Positions 16,213 through 24,790 of a stretch of DNA of 64,000 bases are shown piece by piece. Position numbers and translations under genes: made by a program. Source of the DNA: an uncultured Acetatifactor sp. GTDB taxonomy: Bacteria > Bacillota > Clostridia > Lachnospirales > Lachnospiraceae. Under the pieces are notes generated by a model that saw nothing but the letters and a program-made list of their open reading frames with translations, was not told the DNA's origin and made no database searches. Positions within the stretch are counted from its first letter, which is position 1, and every line of letters begins with the position of its first letter. The stretch lies in contig CATKYJ010000005.1 of NCBI GenBank assembly GCA_949840885.1, forward strand, positions 1 to 64,000, in the 5' to 3' direction.

Positions 16213-17469
16213 ATGAAACAGACAAAAAAGAAAAACAAAAAAATCAGGAAGAAAAGAACACCTGTGACTTCGGCGGCTCCGGGTCTGCACAGGGCGGCAG
16301 AGCCCAGGGATATGGTGCTGAATTCCCGGATTCGGGACAGCAGCAGTAAGGTCATCTTCGATGATCCCACGCTCTGTTCCCAGTTTTTGCGTGACTATGT
16401 GGATTTGCCCTGTCTAAAGGATGTGAAGCCGGAAGATATCGAGGATGTTTCCGAGCAATATGTGACGCTGTTTGCAGAGGAACGGAATTCCGACAGGGTA
16501 AAGCGGGTGCACATAGAGGGAGGAACTGCCCCTTTCTTCCTGGTGTCCCTGATAGAGCATAAGACAGCGCCGGATTACAATGTGTGTATGCAGGTGTTCC
16601 GCTATATGGTGTACATTTGGAACGCCTATGAGAAAGAGGCGGAAAGCATCCGGAAAGGCGTGTCAAGGAGAGAGGATTTTCTGTACCCGCCCATTCTGCC
16701 CATCATATACTATGAGGGAGCCAGAAAGTGGAATGTGCCCCTGGATTTCAAAAGCCGCGTGCGGGAGGGAGAGGCATTCGGAAAGTATCTTCCGGACTTT
16801 ACCTATTATCTGGTGCCCCTGCGGGACTACAGCAATGAAGCGCTGATGGAGAAGAAAGATGAGATATCGCTGGTCATGCTAATCAACAAGCTCCAGACAG
16901 CGGAGGACATCGAGAATTTCCGGAATCTTCCGGGCAGTGAGATCGAAGCGATTCTGCGGGATTCCCCCGGCCATCTGGTAGATGTAATCGCGGATGTACT
17001 GTGCGCCTTTTTGCTAAAGATGAATGTACCTGTACCGGAGACGGAGCGGCTGACTGACAAGGTGAGGGAAAAGAAAATGGGAGAATTATTTGCGGATATG
17101 GAGAAGATGGACATACAGGCTGAGCGGAGGAAGACCGAGGCTGAGAGAGCGCGGGCCGACAGCGCGCAGAAACTGGCTGACGAAGAAAAAAGACGCGCTG
17201 ACAGCACACAAAAACTGGCTGATGAGGCACAAAAACTAGCCGGCGAGGAAAAAAGACGCGCCGACAGCGCGCAGAAATTAGCCAGCAAGGAAAAAAGACG
17301 CGCCGACGCAGCAGAAGAAAACAGTACCAAATTGCTCGTTGAGCTTTGCCGGGAACTCGGCGCGTCAAGAGATGCCGCCGTCCGGAGCCTTATGGATAAA
17401 AAGAATATGGGCCATGAGGAGGCCCGGGAAAAAGCAGAACTCTACTGGAAAGACAGCTCTGAATCCTAG
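16213..17469 (+). CDS. Rpn family recombination-promoting nuclease / putative transposase
   Basis: The protein is about 418 residues. A basic N-terminus is followed by a PD-(D/E)XK nuclease-like domain with the core FFLVSLIEHKTAPDYNVCMQ, holding the E-x-K active-site pair, then YMVYIWNAYEKE and PPILPIIYYEG, typical of Rpn/YhgA-type proteins. Residues about 295-375 form a charged coiled-coil with repeated ADSAQKLADEEKRR-like units. The C-terminus ends in an MGHEEAREKAELYW helix. Start ATG 16213 has GGGAGG at good spacing; a longer frame from 16171 has none. Rpn proteins promote RecA-independent recombination and cut DNA in E. coli. Repeat copy number may vary between strains. Confidence 0.85.
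   Translation: MKQTKKKNKKIRKKRTPVTSAAPGLHRAAEPRDMVLNSRIRDSSSKVIFDDPTLCSQFLRDYVDLPCLKDVKPEDIEDVSEQYVTLFAEERNSDRVKRVHIEGGTAPFFLVSLIEHKTAPDYNVCMQVFRYMVYIWNAYEKEAESIRKGVSRREDFLYPPILPIIYYEGARKWNVPLDFKSRVREGEAFGKYLPDFTYYLVPLRDYSNEALMEKKDEISLVMLINKLQTAEDIENFRNLPGSEIEAILRDSPGHLVDVIADVLCAFLLKMNVPVPETERLTDKVREKKMGELFADMEKMDIQAERRKTEAERARADSAQKLADEEKRRADSTQKLADEAQKLAGEEKRRADSAQKLASKEKRRADAAEENSTKLLVELCRELGASRDAAVRSLMDKKNMGHEEAREKAELYWKDSSES
17110..17320 (+). repeat. Coiled-coil coding repeat inside the Rpn-type gene
   Basis: Imperfect repeats encode (R/K)RADS(A/T)QKLA(D/S/G)E(E/A)-type units, at least five in succession. They extend the linker between the nuclease domain and the C-terminal helix. Confidence 0.6.
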
Positions 17470-17769
17470 AGTACTTGTCATGAGCAAATAGGCGAAAGAA
17501 CCTTTCGCGTTCTGCGCCGTTAGCCCTGACGCCATGGGACAGCCCCAACCCCCTGCGGCTCATACCGCTATCCGAACATTTCATTCCATCGGCATTAAGA
17601 TATGCCCTTTCTGTCTCCGATATAAATGTCAGAAGAAGTTCCGAAAGCTGTGGCGATTCGGCTGCACCGATTGCCCATGGCAGCCATGGCAGCGGAACAG
17701 TTCCGTTGTATGTGCCGTCGAAAGCGGCATAGAGGCAGTCTGCATATAGACCGGGAAAGGGGAATGACT
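17470..17769. other. Intergenic stretch without clear genes
   Basis: About 300 bases between the Rpn-type gene and the next protein. It contains self-complementary GC-rich parts (for example GCCATGGCAGC near 17690) but no convincing coding frame, promoter or terminator. An AAAGGGG precedes the next start. Confidence 0.4.
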
Positions 17770-18543
17770 ATGGCAAATATGATCGAAGCAGGTTATGCTG
17801 CAGGGACAGGATTGGACAGTACACAGCGCTCCTGCGTAAACGGCAGGGAAAAAACGGACAGCAGCTTCTCTGATGCCATGCTGGAGAAGTTTCTGCTTTC
17901 CCCGAAAGACATGTCCCTGACAGAATACAAGCTGTATATTCATGATAAAATCAAGAACCTCTACACCCATCCCTCCCAGAAGCGAGTAGACTGGCTCATT
18001 GACATCACGGACGCCGCCTACCGGCGGATGCAGGCGGACCCGCTCTTCGAACAGCAGGTTCTGGACTATCTGGCCAGGAACAAGGCTGCCAATGTATACG
18101 GCCACGCGCCCAGATTCGTATTGATCCACATAGACGACACCTGGGAAAAATGCTACGGCTACGCCTTTGGCGTCCAGGACGACGCCCGCGCCAGAAGAGC
18201 GGCCCAGCGCAGACGGATGGCCGAGGAAGCCGCGAAAAAAGCCCGCCGAAAAAAGCTTCTGAAAGAATATCTCAAAAAGCGCGCAGAGGCCAAGCGGCTG
18301 CAGGATAAACTGTTGAAGAATAAGATCCTGAAAAACTGGCTGGAGCATGAGCGCCTGACTAAGGAATGGCATAACCGTAAGCAGACCGCACAGTTCATAA
18401 AGGAGCGGCGTAGAGAAGAAGTGCAGGTACAGACACAGGAAATCAGGGACTGGACCGAGGAGCGTCAGGCGGAGGCAGCCCGCAATGCCTATGAGGCAAG
18501 CATTGTCATGATGATTCGGCAGGAAGAACAGCTTTTTACGTAA
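17770..18543 (+). CDS. Hypothetical charged protein (possibly DUF6033-like)
   Basis: The protein is about 257 residues. The N-terminal half contains SLTEYKLYIHDKIKNLYTHPSQKR and ITDAAYRRMQADPLFEQQVLDYL, then RFVLIHIDDTWEKCYGYAFG. I associate this layout, weakly and from memory, with DUF6033 proteins of Clostridia. The C-terminal half is a very basic Lys/Arg/Ala-rich helix predicted to be a coiled coil. ATG 17770 is preferred to 17764 because AAAGGGG is then seven bases away. It ends ten bases before the response regulator, so the two are probably co-transcribed. Function unknown. Confidence 0.55.
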   Translation: MANMIEAGYAAGTGLDSTQRSCVNGREKTDSSFSDAMLEKFLLSPKDMSLTEYKLYIHDKIKNLYTHPSQKRVDWLIDITDAAYRRMQADPLFEQQVLDYLARNKAANVYGHAPRFVLIHIDDTWEKCYGYAFGVQDDARARRAAQRRRMAEEAAKKARRKKLLKEYLKKRAEAKRLQDKLLKNKILKNWLEHERLTKEWHNRKQTAQFIKERRREEVQVQTQEIRDWTEERQAEAARNAYEASIVMMIRQEEQLFT

Positions 18544-18553
18544 GGGGGAACAC

Positions 18554-19246
18554 ATGCGGCACAAAATCCTAATTGCAGAGGATGAGGCGGACATCAGCCG
18601 CCTGCTGTCCAGGATACTGGAAGCCGAGGGTTATCAGACCCTCCAGGCATTCTCCGGGACGGAAGCCCTGTCCCTCATAGAACGGGAGGAGCCAGACCTG
18701 CTCCTCTTAGACCTCATGCTGCCCGGCCTGTCCGGAGAAGAACTGTTGGAGAAACTCCGGGAGGAGAAGCGCTGCAGCTTCCCCATCCTGATACTCTCCG
18801 CCAAAAGCGCCCTGGATGACAAGGTAGCCCTCCTGAAAAACGGGGCGGACGATTATATCACAAAGCCCTTTGAGCCCCAGGAGGTGACCGCCCGGATCCT
18901 GGCTGCTCTCCGGCGGGCAGGCAGCGCCGGCCCCTCCAGGCAGCAGCCGGAAATGCTGGTCTACCGAAATCTAAAACTCTATCCCGACTCCCGCCGGGTG
19001 CTGGTAAACGACAGAGAACTGTCCCTGACCGCCCATGAATACAAGCTCCTCCACCTCTTCCTCCAGTCCCCGGAAAAGGTCTATTCCCGGGAGAGGCTTT
19101 ACGAACTGGTCTGGGAGGGCGGCTACTACGGAGAAAACAATACCGTGAACGTCCATGTAAGCAATCTGCGCCGGAAGATCCGGGAAGCCGATGCCACCCA
19201 GGAATACATCCAGACCGTGTACGGTATCGGCTTCCGGCTGGGGTAG
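18554..19246 (+). CDS. OmpR/PhoB-family response regulator
   Basis: This 230-residue regulator has a receiver domain with acidic EDE near residue 10, phospho-acceptor Asp in LLLDLMLPGLSGEE, Ser in LSAKSALDDKV and Lys in YITKPF. A winged-helix domain (SLTAHEYKLLHLF, YGENNTVNVHVSNLRRKIRE, QTVYGIGFRLG) completes it. GGGGG lies shortly before the start. Its kinase is not adjacent. The best partner is the kinase at 23705, with an insertion sequence between, because three 11-bp direct repeats of the type bound by this family precede the ABC genes at 21972. Its tail is duplicated as a remnant at 6621-6710. Confidence 0.92.
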   Translation: MRHKILIAEDEADISRLLSRILEAEGYQTLQAFSGTEALSLIEREEPDLLLLDLMLPGLSGEELLEKLREEKRCSFPILILSAKSALDDKVALLKNGADDYITKPFEPQEVTARILAALRRAGSAGPSRQQPEMLVYRNLKLYPDSRRVLVNDRELSLTAHEYKLLHLFLQSPEKVYSRERLYELVWEGGYYGENNTVNVHVSNLRRKIREADATQEYIQTVYGIGFRLG

Positions 19247-19480
19247 CCCTACCGCGCCTCATCCTCCTCGGACGCTTATTTACCGTTTCCGTTAACATTT
19301 ATGATTTTTCGACAATTGAGGAAAATGAGGTTTTCTATAGAAACCCCTGCTGGCTTCTGCTGACTTGCCCTTACCCTGTTAAATGAAAGAAGAACTCTTT
19401 CGGAAAAATGAAGTCAAATTTGAATGCCTCATCGGCATACACAACGGGTTCCAGAATGCTCTGAAACCCGCTGATTCCTT

Positions 19481-19885
19481 TTATGGAAAAAGATTCTTTG
19501 ATTCTGATACTGTAATACTTTCCGCACTAATGTTAAGCGCTCTTGAAATGCTCTCTGATATATCTGTCCGCAAGGTATCATTTTCAATACTTCCCTCAGG
19601 TACAGTAAACTTAATGTCGACTCCAGCAATCTTGCTTTCCGAATAGTTTATATCCACTTCACAATCCAAAACTTTGCCCGTGCGTTTAAGCATCAAAGCT
19701 AAGGTCTTTTCCACATAATCATGATATAATTCTTCTTTTTCGATATCAGTGAGTTGCTTTACAAAGCCTGCCTCTTCTTCTCTGGATTTTCCAGTTTTCT
19801 GAATTACGAAGCACATAATTCCCAAGAAAAGAATACAGATACCAATGCCAATACTTAAAAACCACTTTTTATTCTTCATTTTCAT
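19481..19885 (-). CDS. Hypothetical single-pass membrane protein
   Basis: This 134-residue protein has a basic start, one membrane helix (WFLSIGIGICILFLGIMCFVI) and an extracytoplasmic domain with predicted strands (VLDCEVDINYSESKIAGVDIKFTVPEGSI) ending in a helix-strand unit. The fold suggests a small SpoIIIAF-like or ring-forming domain, but I cannot assign it. ATG 19885 lacks an SD and sits two bases after the stop of a truncated upstream frame, so translation was probably coupled to that now-broken gene. Confidence 0.55.
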   Translation of the reverse strand: MKMKNKKWFLSIGIGICILFLGIMCFVIQKTGKSREEEAGFVKQLTDIEKEELYHDYVEKTLALMLKRTGKVLDCEVDINYSESKIAGVDIKFTVPEGSIENDTLRTDISESISRALNISAESITVSESKNLFP

Positions 19886-19887
19886 TT

Positions 19888-20073
19888 TTACTCAAAGCTG
19901 GCTGTGCAGCTAACACCAGCAGTATCTACTCCATCTATGGTAAATAGACAACCAATAAAACATATATTCTCGTAATTGCCATTATCCCACACAACATTTA
20001 ACGAACGCATCCACAGTCCGTCAGTTTGGTCTACGTATCCCGGCTCCCAAGAAGCACGTACGCCCTTTTTATA
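19888..20073 (-). pseudogene. Truncated upstream partner of the 19481-19885 gene
   Basis: A 61-codon open stretch reads KKGVRASWEPGYVDQ, then NYENICFIGCLFTIDGVD and ends VSCTASFE. It has no usable start and an in-frame TAG just upstream. Its stop is two bases before the next gene's ATG, typical of an operon junction. It is probably the C-terminus of a lost protein. Confidence 0.4.
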
Positions 20074-20105
20074 CTATTTATTTGGAAAGTACCTTTCCTT
20101 TTTAC

Positions 20106-20134
20106 ATTTTATTATATTCATTTTAGCCTGTCAA
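20106..20134 (-). promoter_or_regulatory. Sigma-A type promoter beside the insertion sequence
   Basis: On the minus strand TTGACA (20134-20129) is 17 bases from TAAAAT (20111-20106). It points toward the truncated frame and the 19481-19885 gene. The insertion sequence starts 18 bases upstream of the -35 box. Confidence 0.6.
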
Positions 20135-20143
20135 GTATTACTT

Positions 20144-20152
20144 GTAATTAGT
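20144..20152 (+). repeat. Left target-site duplication of the insertion sequence
   Basis: GTAATTAGT here is repeated exactly at 21670-21678. The 9-bp size fits ISAs1-family insertion. Confidence 0.8.
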
Positions 20153-20224
20153 CAGGTTAAACTTATAAACTGTTATGCAACGCAGCACCATCTAAGGTGC
20201 CGCGTAAAAATATAAAGATATGCT

Positions 20225-21538
20225 CTATTTTATGGGAGATTTCCCTTTCGATTCCAGTGCTTTGCTTATGCTGTCCATATCCAGCATGGACAGCATCTTT
20301 TCTATCTCGTTTTCATAATCCAGGGACAGTTCATACCGAATCCGTTTCATGCTTAACTTATAGCTTTCTTTTACTAACCCTAAGATAGCCAGGGCTATCT
20401 TCTTCATGATCTGCAGGTTTTTTGCGCCTGTCTTCCCCATGCTTGTGTTCTTGTCATCGCAGAAAGTGAAATCAAGATGCCAGTGCAGCTTGGCCTCCAC
20501 TCCCCAATGGCCTCTCGCTGCACGTTCGAATTCATCCGCATCCTCCCCGATGCTGCATATGTAATATCGGTATTCCTCTTCCTTTGTCCCGTCCGTTTTC
20601 TTCAGGACCTTATGCACCATCCCGAAGCTCCTGAGCTTCTTCCACTTTTCCCTCTCGCTGTACCATCCTGTATCCTCTGTAATGTAGTATTCCCGAACTG
20701 CGCTCCCGCCATGCTCCGGTTCCACTGTCCTTTTGTAACAGCCTTCTTTCCCTTTCAGTCTCTCCAGTACGCCCTCTTCAAAATAGGACCTCACTTCCTC
20801 ATGGAAGAGTTGCTGGTTCCCTTTCAGTGCAAGAACATAGTCCCCTTTCCTGGAGACGATTGCCGCGACAGTCTCTTTCTGGCAGTTCATGGCGTCTGCC
20901 GTCACTATCGTGTCCCGCAGGTCCATAAGACGCAGCAGTTCCTGTGCTGCCGGTATCTCATTTGTCTTCTCTTCGATGAATTTCTGTGCCAGGCATATCC
21001 CGTAGTCATTTGAATATACATTCAGGGTCTGCAGGGCCCTCACTTCCACATGTTCCCCTGACTTCCTCTTAGATCCTCTGCTTTCTTTCCCGTCCACAGA
21101 TACTATGCTCTTTTTATGGATACAGTCCTGTTTCCCTGACAGTGACACGATGTTCTCTATCATATGGAGCAGCATCTGTACCGTGACCTGATAGAAGTGT
21201 TCTGTATTGATGTTTCCCATCACCACACGGTAAGTATCATCTGTCGGGATCCCGAATGGCAGCTCCAGATATCTGCGCAACCATTTCTCTTTCCTTTTGG
21301 CAAAGCTTTCTATCTCTCCCCATTCGTCTGCATTTCCAAGGACTGCGAAGAAGACGATCATGATGATGTCGCCTAAAAGGTGCTTCGTATAAGAAGGATG
21401 CCTGTAATCCGGCACCATGTCCGCACACTTCTTGATATCCTGTATCAGGGAATCATTCAGTTCTATTGTGTCAGGTGAAATGCCATTTTCTTCAAATATA
21501 TTTTGTAACGCTTCCAGACGGGTTGACTTCTTTGCCAT
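20225..21538 (-). CDS. ISAs1 family transposase
   Basis: This 437-residue transposase catalyses excision and insertion of the element. The N-terminal associated domain includes DYRHPSYTKHLLGDIIMIVFFAVL. The DDE catalytic region shows Asp in VSVDGKESRGSK, Asp in TIVTADAMNCQKE and Glu in GHWGVEAKLHWHLDFTF, with the typical GDYVLALKGNQ stretch between them. The length is normal and no frameshift is seen, so it may be active. The start ATG 21538 lies about 130 bases inside the right end. Confidence 0.93.
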   Translation of the reverse strand: MAKKSTRLEALQNIFEENGISPDTIELNDSLIQDIKKCADMVPDYRHPSYTKHLLGDIIMIVFFAVLGNADEWGEIESFAKRKEKWLRRYLELPFGIPTDDTYRVVMGNINTEHFYQVTVQMLLHMIENIVSLSGKQDCIHKKSIVSVDGKESRGSKRKSGEHVEVRALQTLNVYSNDYGICLAQKFIEEKTNEIPAAQELLRLMDLRDTIVTADAMNCQKETVAAIVSRKGDYVLALKGNQQLFHEEVRSYFEEGVLERLKGKEGCYKRTVEPEHGGSAVREYYITEDTGWYSEREKWKKLRSFGMVHKVLKKTDGTKEEEYRYYICSIGEDADEFERAARGHWGVEAKLHWHLDFTFCDDKNTSMGKTGAKNLQIMKKIALAILGLVKESYKLSMKRIRYELSLDYENEIEKMLSMLDMDSISKALESKGKSPIK

Positions 21539-21593
21539 ATCTGCTCCTTTTCATTTGTTATAAATATTCTAAAACGAGTATATCAGATATGGC

Positions 21594-21630
21594 CGAAAAA
21601 AAGAATACGATACCCTATTCTTTTTTCGGA
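21594..21630. terminator. Hairpin inside the insertion sequence upstream of the transposase
   Basis: CCGAAAAAA..GAATA pairs with TATTC..TTTTTTCGG, giving a bidirectional terminator-like structure. It would shield the transposase gene from outside transcription. Confidence 0.6.
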
Positions 21631-21669
21631 TGGTATTTAACATTTTTGTAACTTTGTAAGTTTATCCTG

Positions 21670-21678
21670 GTAATTAGT
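21670..21678 (+). repeat. Right target-site duplication of the insertion sequence
   Basis: GTAATTAGT copy directly after the right inverted repeat. The next bases CAGGATAA again resemble the element's end, hinting at an older insertion remnant. Confidence 0.8.
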
Positions 21679-21864
21679 CAGGATAACGAATATTTCATCC
21701 CTTTCTGCAAAGGCATATTTTAGACCCATTAGGTGCACCGATTAAGCCGGACTTATTTGAACACATAGACGGATTGCGTACCTGTGACAAAGCATATACA
21801 ACCCATTAATTGTTGCACCAATGCCATACAGCCCTGAATATAAAAATGGTCATCACATCGGGAA

Positions 21865-21922
21865 ATCTTTACGACATCTTTAAAACTTCTTTATGACTTA
21901 TTAACCCCCCATGGTCTATACT
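21865..21922 (+). promoter_or_regulatory. Three 11-bp direct repeats and -10 box before the ABC operon
   Basis: ATCTTTACGAC, ATCTTTAAAAC and TTCTTTATGAC follow one another without gaps at 21865-21897. TATACT lies at 21917-21922. Direct repeats of about 11 bp near the -35 position are typical of OmpR-family activator sites, so the regulator at 18554 probably acts here. Confidence 0.65.
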
Positions 21923-21971
21923 GGTAAATGTCAGCCGGGCAGAACACCTCCCGGCGTAAAGGAGGCCAGAA

Positions 21972-22898
21972 ATGAACGATTCCGTCATAGAAGCAAATCA
22001 AGTCACAAAAAAATACCGCTCCGTCCTGGCGCTGGATGGGGTAAGCCTGCGGGTAAGCCCCGGGAGCATCTACGGGCTGATCGGCGACAACGGCGCGGGC
22101 AAGTCCACCCTTTTGAAGCTCCTGGCAGGGCATGTCTTCCCCACCGCAGGGGAGATCCGCCTGTTCGGTCAGGCCGGGGAGCGGGAGCTTCTCCGCTGCC
22201 GCAGGCAGATGGGCGTCATGATCGAGCGTCCGGGCTTCTTCCCCAACATGACCGTGGAGCGCACCCTGGAATACTACCGCATCCAAAAGGGCATCCCTGG
22301 AAAGGAAAAGGTACAGGAGATCATGGAGCTCGTGGACATCCGGGAAAAGCGCCGGGAAACATGCAAGCGCCTCTCCCTGGGCCAGAAGCAGCGGCTGGGC
22401 CTTGCCATCGCCCTGCTGGGAGAGCCCTCAGCATTGGTTTTGGACGAGCCGGTCAACGGCCTGGATCCCAGCGGCATCGTAGAGCTGCGCGCCCTGCTCC
22501 ATAGGCTGAACACAGAGAAGAACATCACCATCCTGCTGTCCAGCCATATCCTGCCCGAGCTCCAGCAGACCGCCACCGTGTTCGGGTTCCTGAGCAGGGG
22601 AAAGCTCTTGGAGGAGATATCCGCCCAGGAGCTGCACGAAAGATGCGCAGACCGCCTGGACATCGCCGTGGACGACAGGGAAAAGTACGCCGCCCTGCTG
22701 ACAAAGCATTTCCCGGAGGAAAACTGGCGGGTGCTCCCGGAGGGCACCATCCAGATCCGCGGCTTCCGCCGGGAACCTGAGGCCTACAGCCGCCTGGCCA
22801 TGGAGCACGGGCTCTGCATCCTGGGGCTGGAGCGCAAGTCCGCCTCCCTGGAGGACTATTACATGAACCTAAAGAACGGAGGGAAAGAATCATGCTGA
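21972..22898 (+). CDS. ABC transporter ATP-binding protein (lantibiotic/bacitracin immunity type)
   Basis: This 308-residue ATPase has Walker A GDNGAGKST (about residue 38), an MIERPGFFPNMT stretch typical of lantibiotic-immunity ATPases, signature KRLSLGQKQRLGLA, Walker B SALVLDEP and SSH switch. A roughly 90-residue C-terminal extension ends with the LEDYYMNL segment common in this group. AAAGGAGG sits a few bases before ATG 21972. It overlaps the permease gene by seven bases. With the histidine kinase that follows and the regulator at 18554 it likely senses and expels or shields against cell-wall-active peptides. Confidence 0.9.
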   Translation: MNDSVIEANQVTKKYRSVLALDGVSLRVSPGSIYGLIGDNGAGKSTLLKLLAGHVFPTAGEIRLFGQAGERELLRCRRQMGVMIERPGFFPNMTVERTLEYYRIQKGIPGKEKVQEIMELVDIREKRRETCKRLSLGQKQRLGLAIALLGEPSALVLDEPVNGLDPSGIVELRALLHRLNTEKNITILLSSHILPELQQTATVFGFLSRGKLLEEISAQELHERCADRLDIAVDDREKYAALLTKHFPEENWRVLPEGTIQIRGFRREPEAYSRLAMEHGLCILGLERKSASLEDYYMNLKNGGKESC

Positions 22899-23674
22899 AC
22901 TACATCAAAAGCGAACTCTACAGAGCGGCACACAGCAAAGAGCTCCGCGGGGTTTTCATCGGCCTGCTGGCAATCATCCTGTTCCTGAACCTGACCCTGT
23001 TCCTCATGAAAGACGTGGAGCATTTCCGGTACGGCTCTTCCTCTTTCTCCTACTCCATGCTTGTATCCGTGCCCATGATGTACTGCTACGTGGCCGCTGA
23101 TGTGGCCGCCATGCTCTACGAATCCGACAGGAGGAACGGTACCATGGGAAACAGCATCGCCTATGGCATCTCCCGGATGCAGCTCCTGGTCGGGAAGTGC
23201 GTGGTCTGCTTTGTGGCCTCCCTGGTCATGCTGGCAGTCGCATTGCCCTTATACATCGGATGCGCCGAACTTCTGTTGCATGCCACAGGCCCCACCACCA
23301 TCCAGGATATGCTGCTGGAAGTCCCTGCCATATCCCTGATTGCCACCGGCTCCCTGATCCTGGCCGTAGTCCTGCTGGATTTCTTTGAGAACAGCTTTTT
23401 CAGCGTCCTGGCATGGCTGACTGTGATGCTGTTCCTGCCCAAGATCCTGCTGTTCGCCGGGATTGTCCTGCCCTTTGGCGGGGATGTCCTCATGGACGTG
23501 GCCATGTGGATGCCCGCCAACTTCATCCCGGCGGGGACAAATGTCAACATGTCGGAATGCGTCACCATATGGGACACCGGGGCGGGCATGGCCAGATGCC
23601 TCATCTCAGGCACAGCGGGAATCCTTGTGTTCAGCGCGGCAGGTATGCTATTATTGAGGAAAAAGGACATTTAG
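22892..23674 (+). CDS. ABC-2 type permease of the immunity-like transporter
   Basis: This 260-residue protein has about six membrane helices: FIGLLAIILFLNLTLFLM near the start, VVCFVASLVMLAVALPLYI, a central VLAWLTVMLFLPKILLFAGI and a C-terminal ISGTAGILVFSAAGMLLL before RKKDI. It matches LanE/LanG or BcrB-like permeases in size and topology. It overlaps the ATPase gene and is followed 30 bases later by the kinase gene, so the three are one operon. Confidence 0.85.
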   Translation: MLNYIKSELYRAAHSKELRGVFIGLLAIILFLNLTLFLMKDVEHFRYGSSSFSYSMLVSVPMMYCYVAADVAAMLYESDRRNGTMGNSIAYGISRMQLLVGKCVVCFVASLVMLAVALPLYIGCAELLLHATGPTTIQDMLLEVPAISLIATGSLILAVVLLDFFENSFFSVLAWLTVMLFLPKILLFAGIVLPFGGDVLMDVAMWMPANFIPAGTNVNMSECVTIWDTGAGMARCLISGTAGILVFSAAGMLLLRKKDI

Positions 23675-23704
23675 GGCAGAAGCGCTTTTATATGGGGGAT
23701 GAAG

Positions 23705-24730
23705 ATGGGAGATTTTTTTCGGATACAGGATTTGGGACTGATATTCTTTATAATTGCTGCGGCATATTTTTCTTTTCGGTATTTCGCGCTTGAACGTGCC
23801 CTGCAGGAGACGGCCCGGGAGCTTTCGCAGATTCAGAGTGATTTGCTCCAAAACCAGATCCTCCATCTCCCCCTGCCGGACAAGGGGCTGGAGCAGCTGA
23901 TGGAATCCATCAATGGCGCTCTGGAGCAGATCCGCAGGGAGCGGATGACCTATAAGAAGCGGGAGCGGGAGTTCCAGCAGCAGATTGAAAACATCAGCCA
24001 CGATCTGCGCACGCCGCTGACGGTCATTCTGGGGTATCTGAAATGGCTGAAAGCTCCCTCCGGGAATGCCTCTTTCCAGCTGGAGGAGTCCCTGGACGTG
24101 CTGGAGCGGGGCGCGCGCTCCATGGAGCATCTGGTCTCCCAGTTCTATGCTTTTTCCCGGGTAAACGGCATGGATTTCTCGCTGGAGCTGGAGCAGCTGG
24201 ACGTGTGCAGGCTGCTGCGGGAGAGTCTTGCGGACAATTACGGTTCCCTGGAAAGAGAGGGGTTCTCTCTGGAAAGCCGCTTGCCGGAGCATCCTGTGAT
24301 GGCACAGGGGAACAGGGATGCCTGTCAGCGCATCTTCGCGAACATGCTCACAAACGTAAGAAAATATGCCCACAGCTATCTGGACATCCGCATGGGGGAA
24401 AGCTGTGGGCAGGTTCAGGTTCTTTTTGAAAATGATTCGGCGGAAATCAGGGAGAATGATGTCCCGAATCTTTTTAATCGTTTTTACAGAAACGATGTCT
24501 CCCGGAGCAAAGGCGGCACGGGGCTGGGGCTGACCATAGCGAAATCACTGGCGGAAGCCATGGGCGGCTCCCTGACGGCCCAGGCTCTCCCGGAGGCCCC
24601 TCGAGGCGGGGATGCGGACAGGGAGGCCGGCGTCACGCTGACCACGATCCGCTTTACGTTGACGCTGGCGGCGGTGGCTGCTCCGCCGCTCTGCCCCCGG
24701 CCCGGAACCGGTGGGCCTGACGCCCCATAG
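23705..24730 (+). CDS. Sensor histidine kinase (intramembrane-sensing type)
   Basis: The protein is about 341 residues. It has one or two membrane segments near the N-terminus (GLIFFIIAAAYFSFRYFAL), almost no extracellular domain, then an H-box ENISHDLRTPLTVILGYL, N-box NMLTNVRKYA and G-box KGGTGLGLTIAKSLAEAMGG. Kinases of this shape work with lantibiotic or bacitracin transporters, which do the sensing. ATG 23705 is preferred because GGGGG is then six bases away; 23699 directly touches it. The last 30 residues are Pro/Ala-rich and not part of the kinase fold. The likely partner is the regulator at 18554. Confidence 0.88.
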   Translation: MGDFFRIQDLGLIFFIIAAAYFSFRYFALERALQETARELSQIQSDLLQNQILHLPLPDKGLEQLMESINGALEQIRRERMTYKKREREFQQQIENISHDLRTPLTVILGYLKWLKAPSGNASFQLEESLDVLERGARSMEHLVSQFYAFSRVNGMDFSLELEQLDVCRLLRESLADNYGSLEREGFSLESRLPEHPVMAQGNRDACQRIFANMLTNVRKYAHSYLDIRMGESCGQVQVLFENDSAEIRENDVPNLFNRFYRNDVSRSKGGTGLGLTIAKSLAEAMGGSLTAQALPEAPRGGDADREAGVTLTTIRFTLTLAAVAAPPLCPRPGTGGPDAP

Positions 24731-24790
24731 CGGGCTGAACAGGGCGTAAAGTTCCGGGCGCGGGCCTGGCCGAGCGCAGCCTAGAGCGGC

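Larger units (their letters stand above)
20153..21669 (-). mobile_element. ISAs1-family insertion sequence, intact (about 1517 bp)
   Basis: The ends are inverted repeats: CAGGTTAAACTTATAAA on the left, and on the right CAGGATAAACTTACAAA read on the minus strand. They are flanked by the direct repeat GTAATTAGT. One full transposase gene fills most of the element. A hairpin near the right end and another near the left end probably limit read-through. Confidence 0.88.

Noticed and set aside
21697..21807. Short plus-strand frame reading HILDPLGAPIKPDLFEHIDGL right of the insertion sequence
   Set aside because: It has no start or SD and I could not tie it to any family; may be a relic but unsupported.
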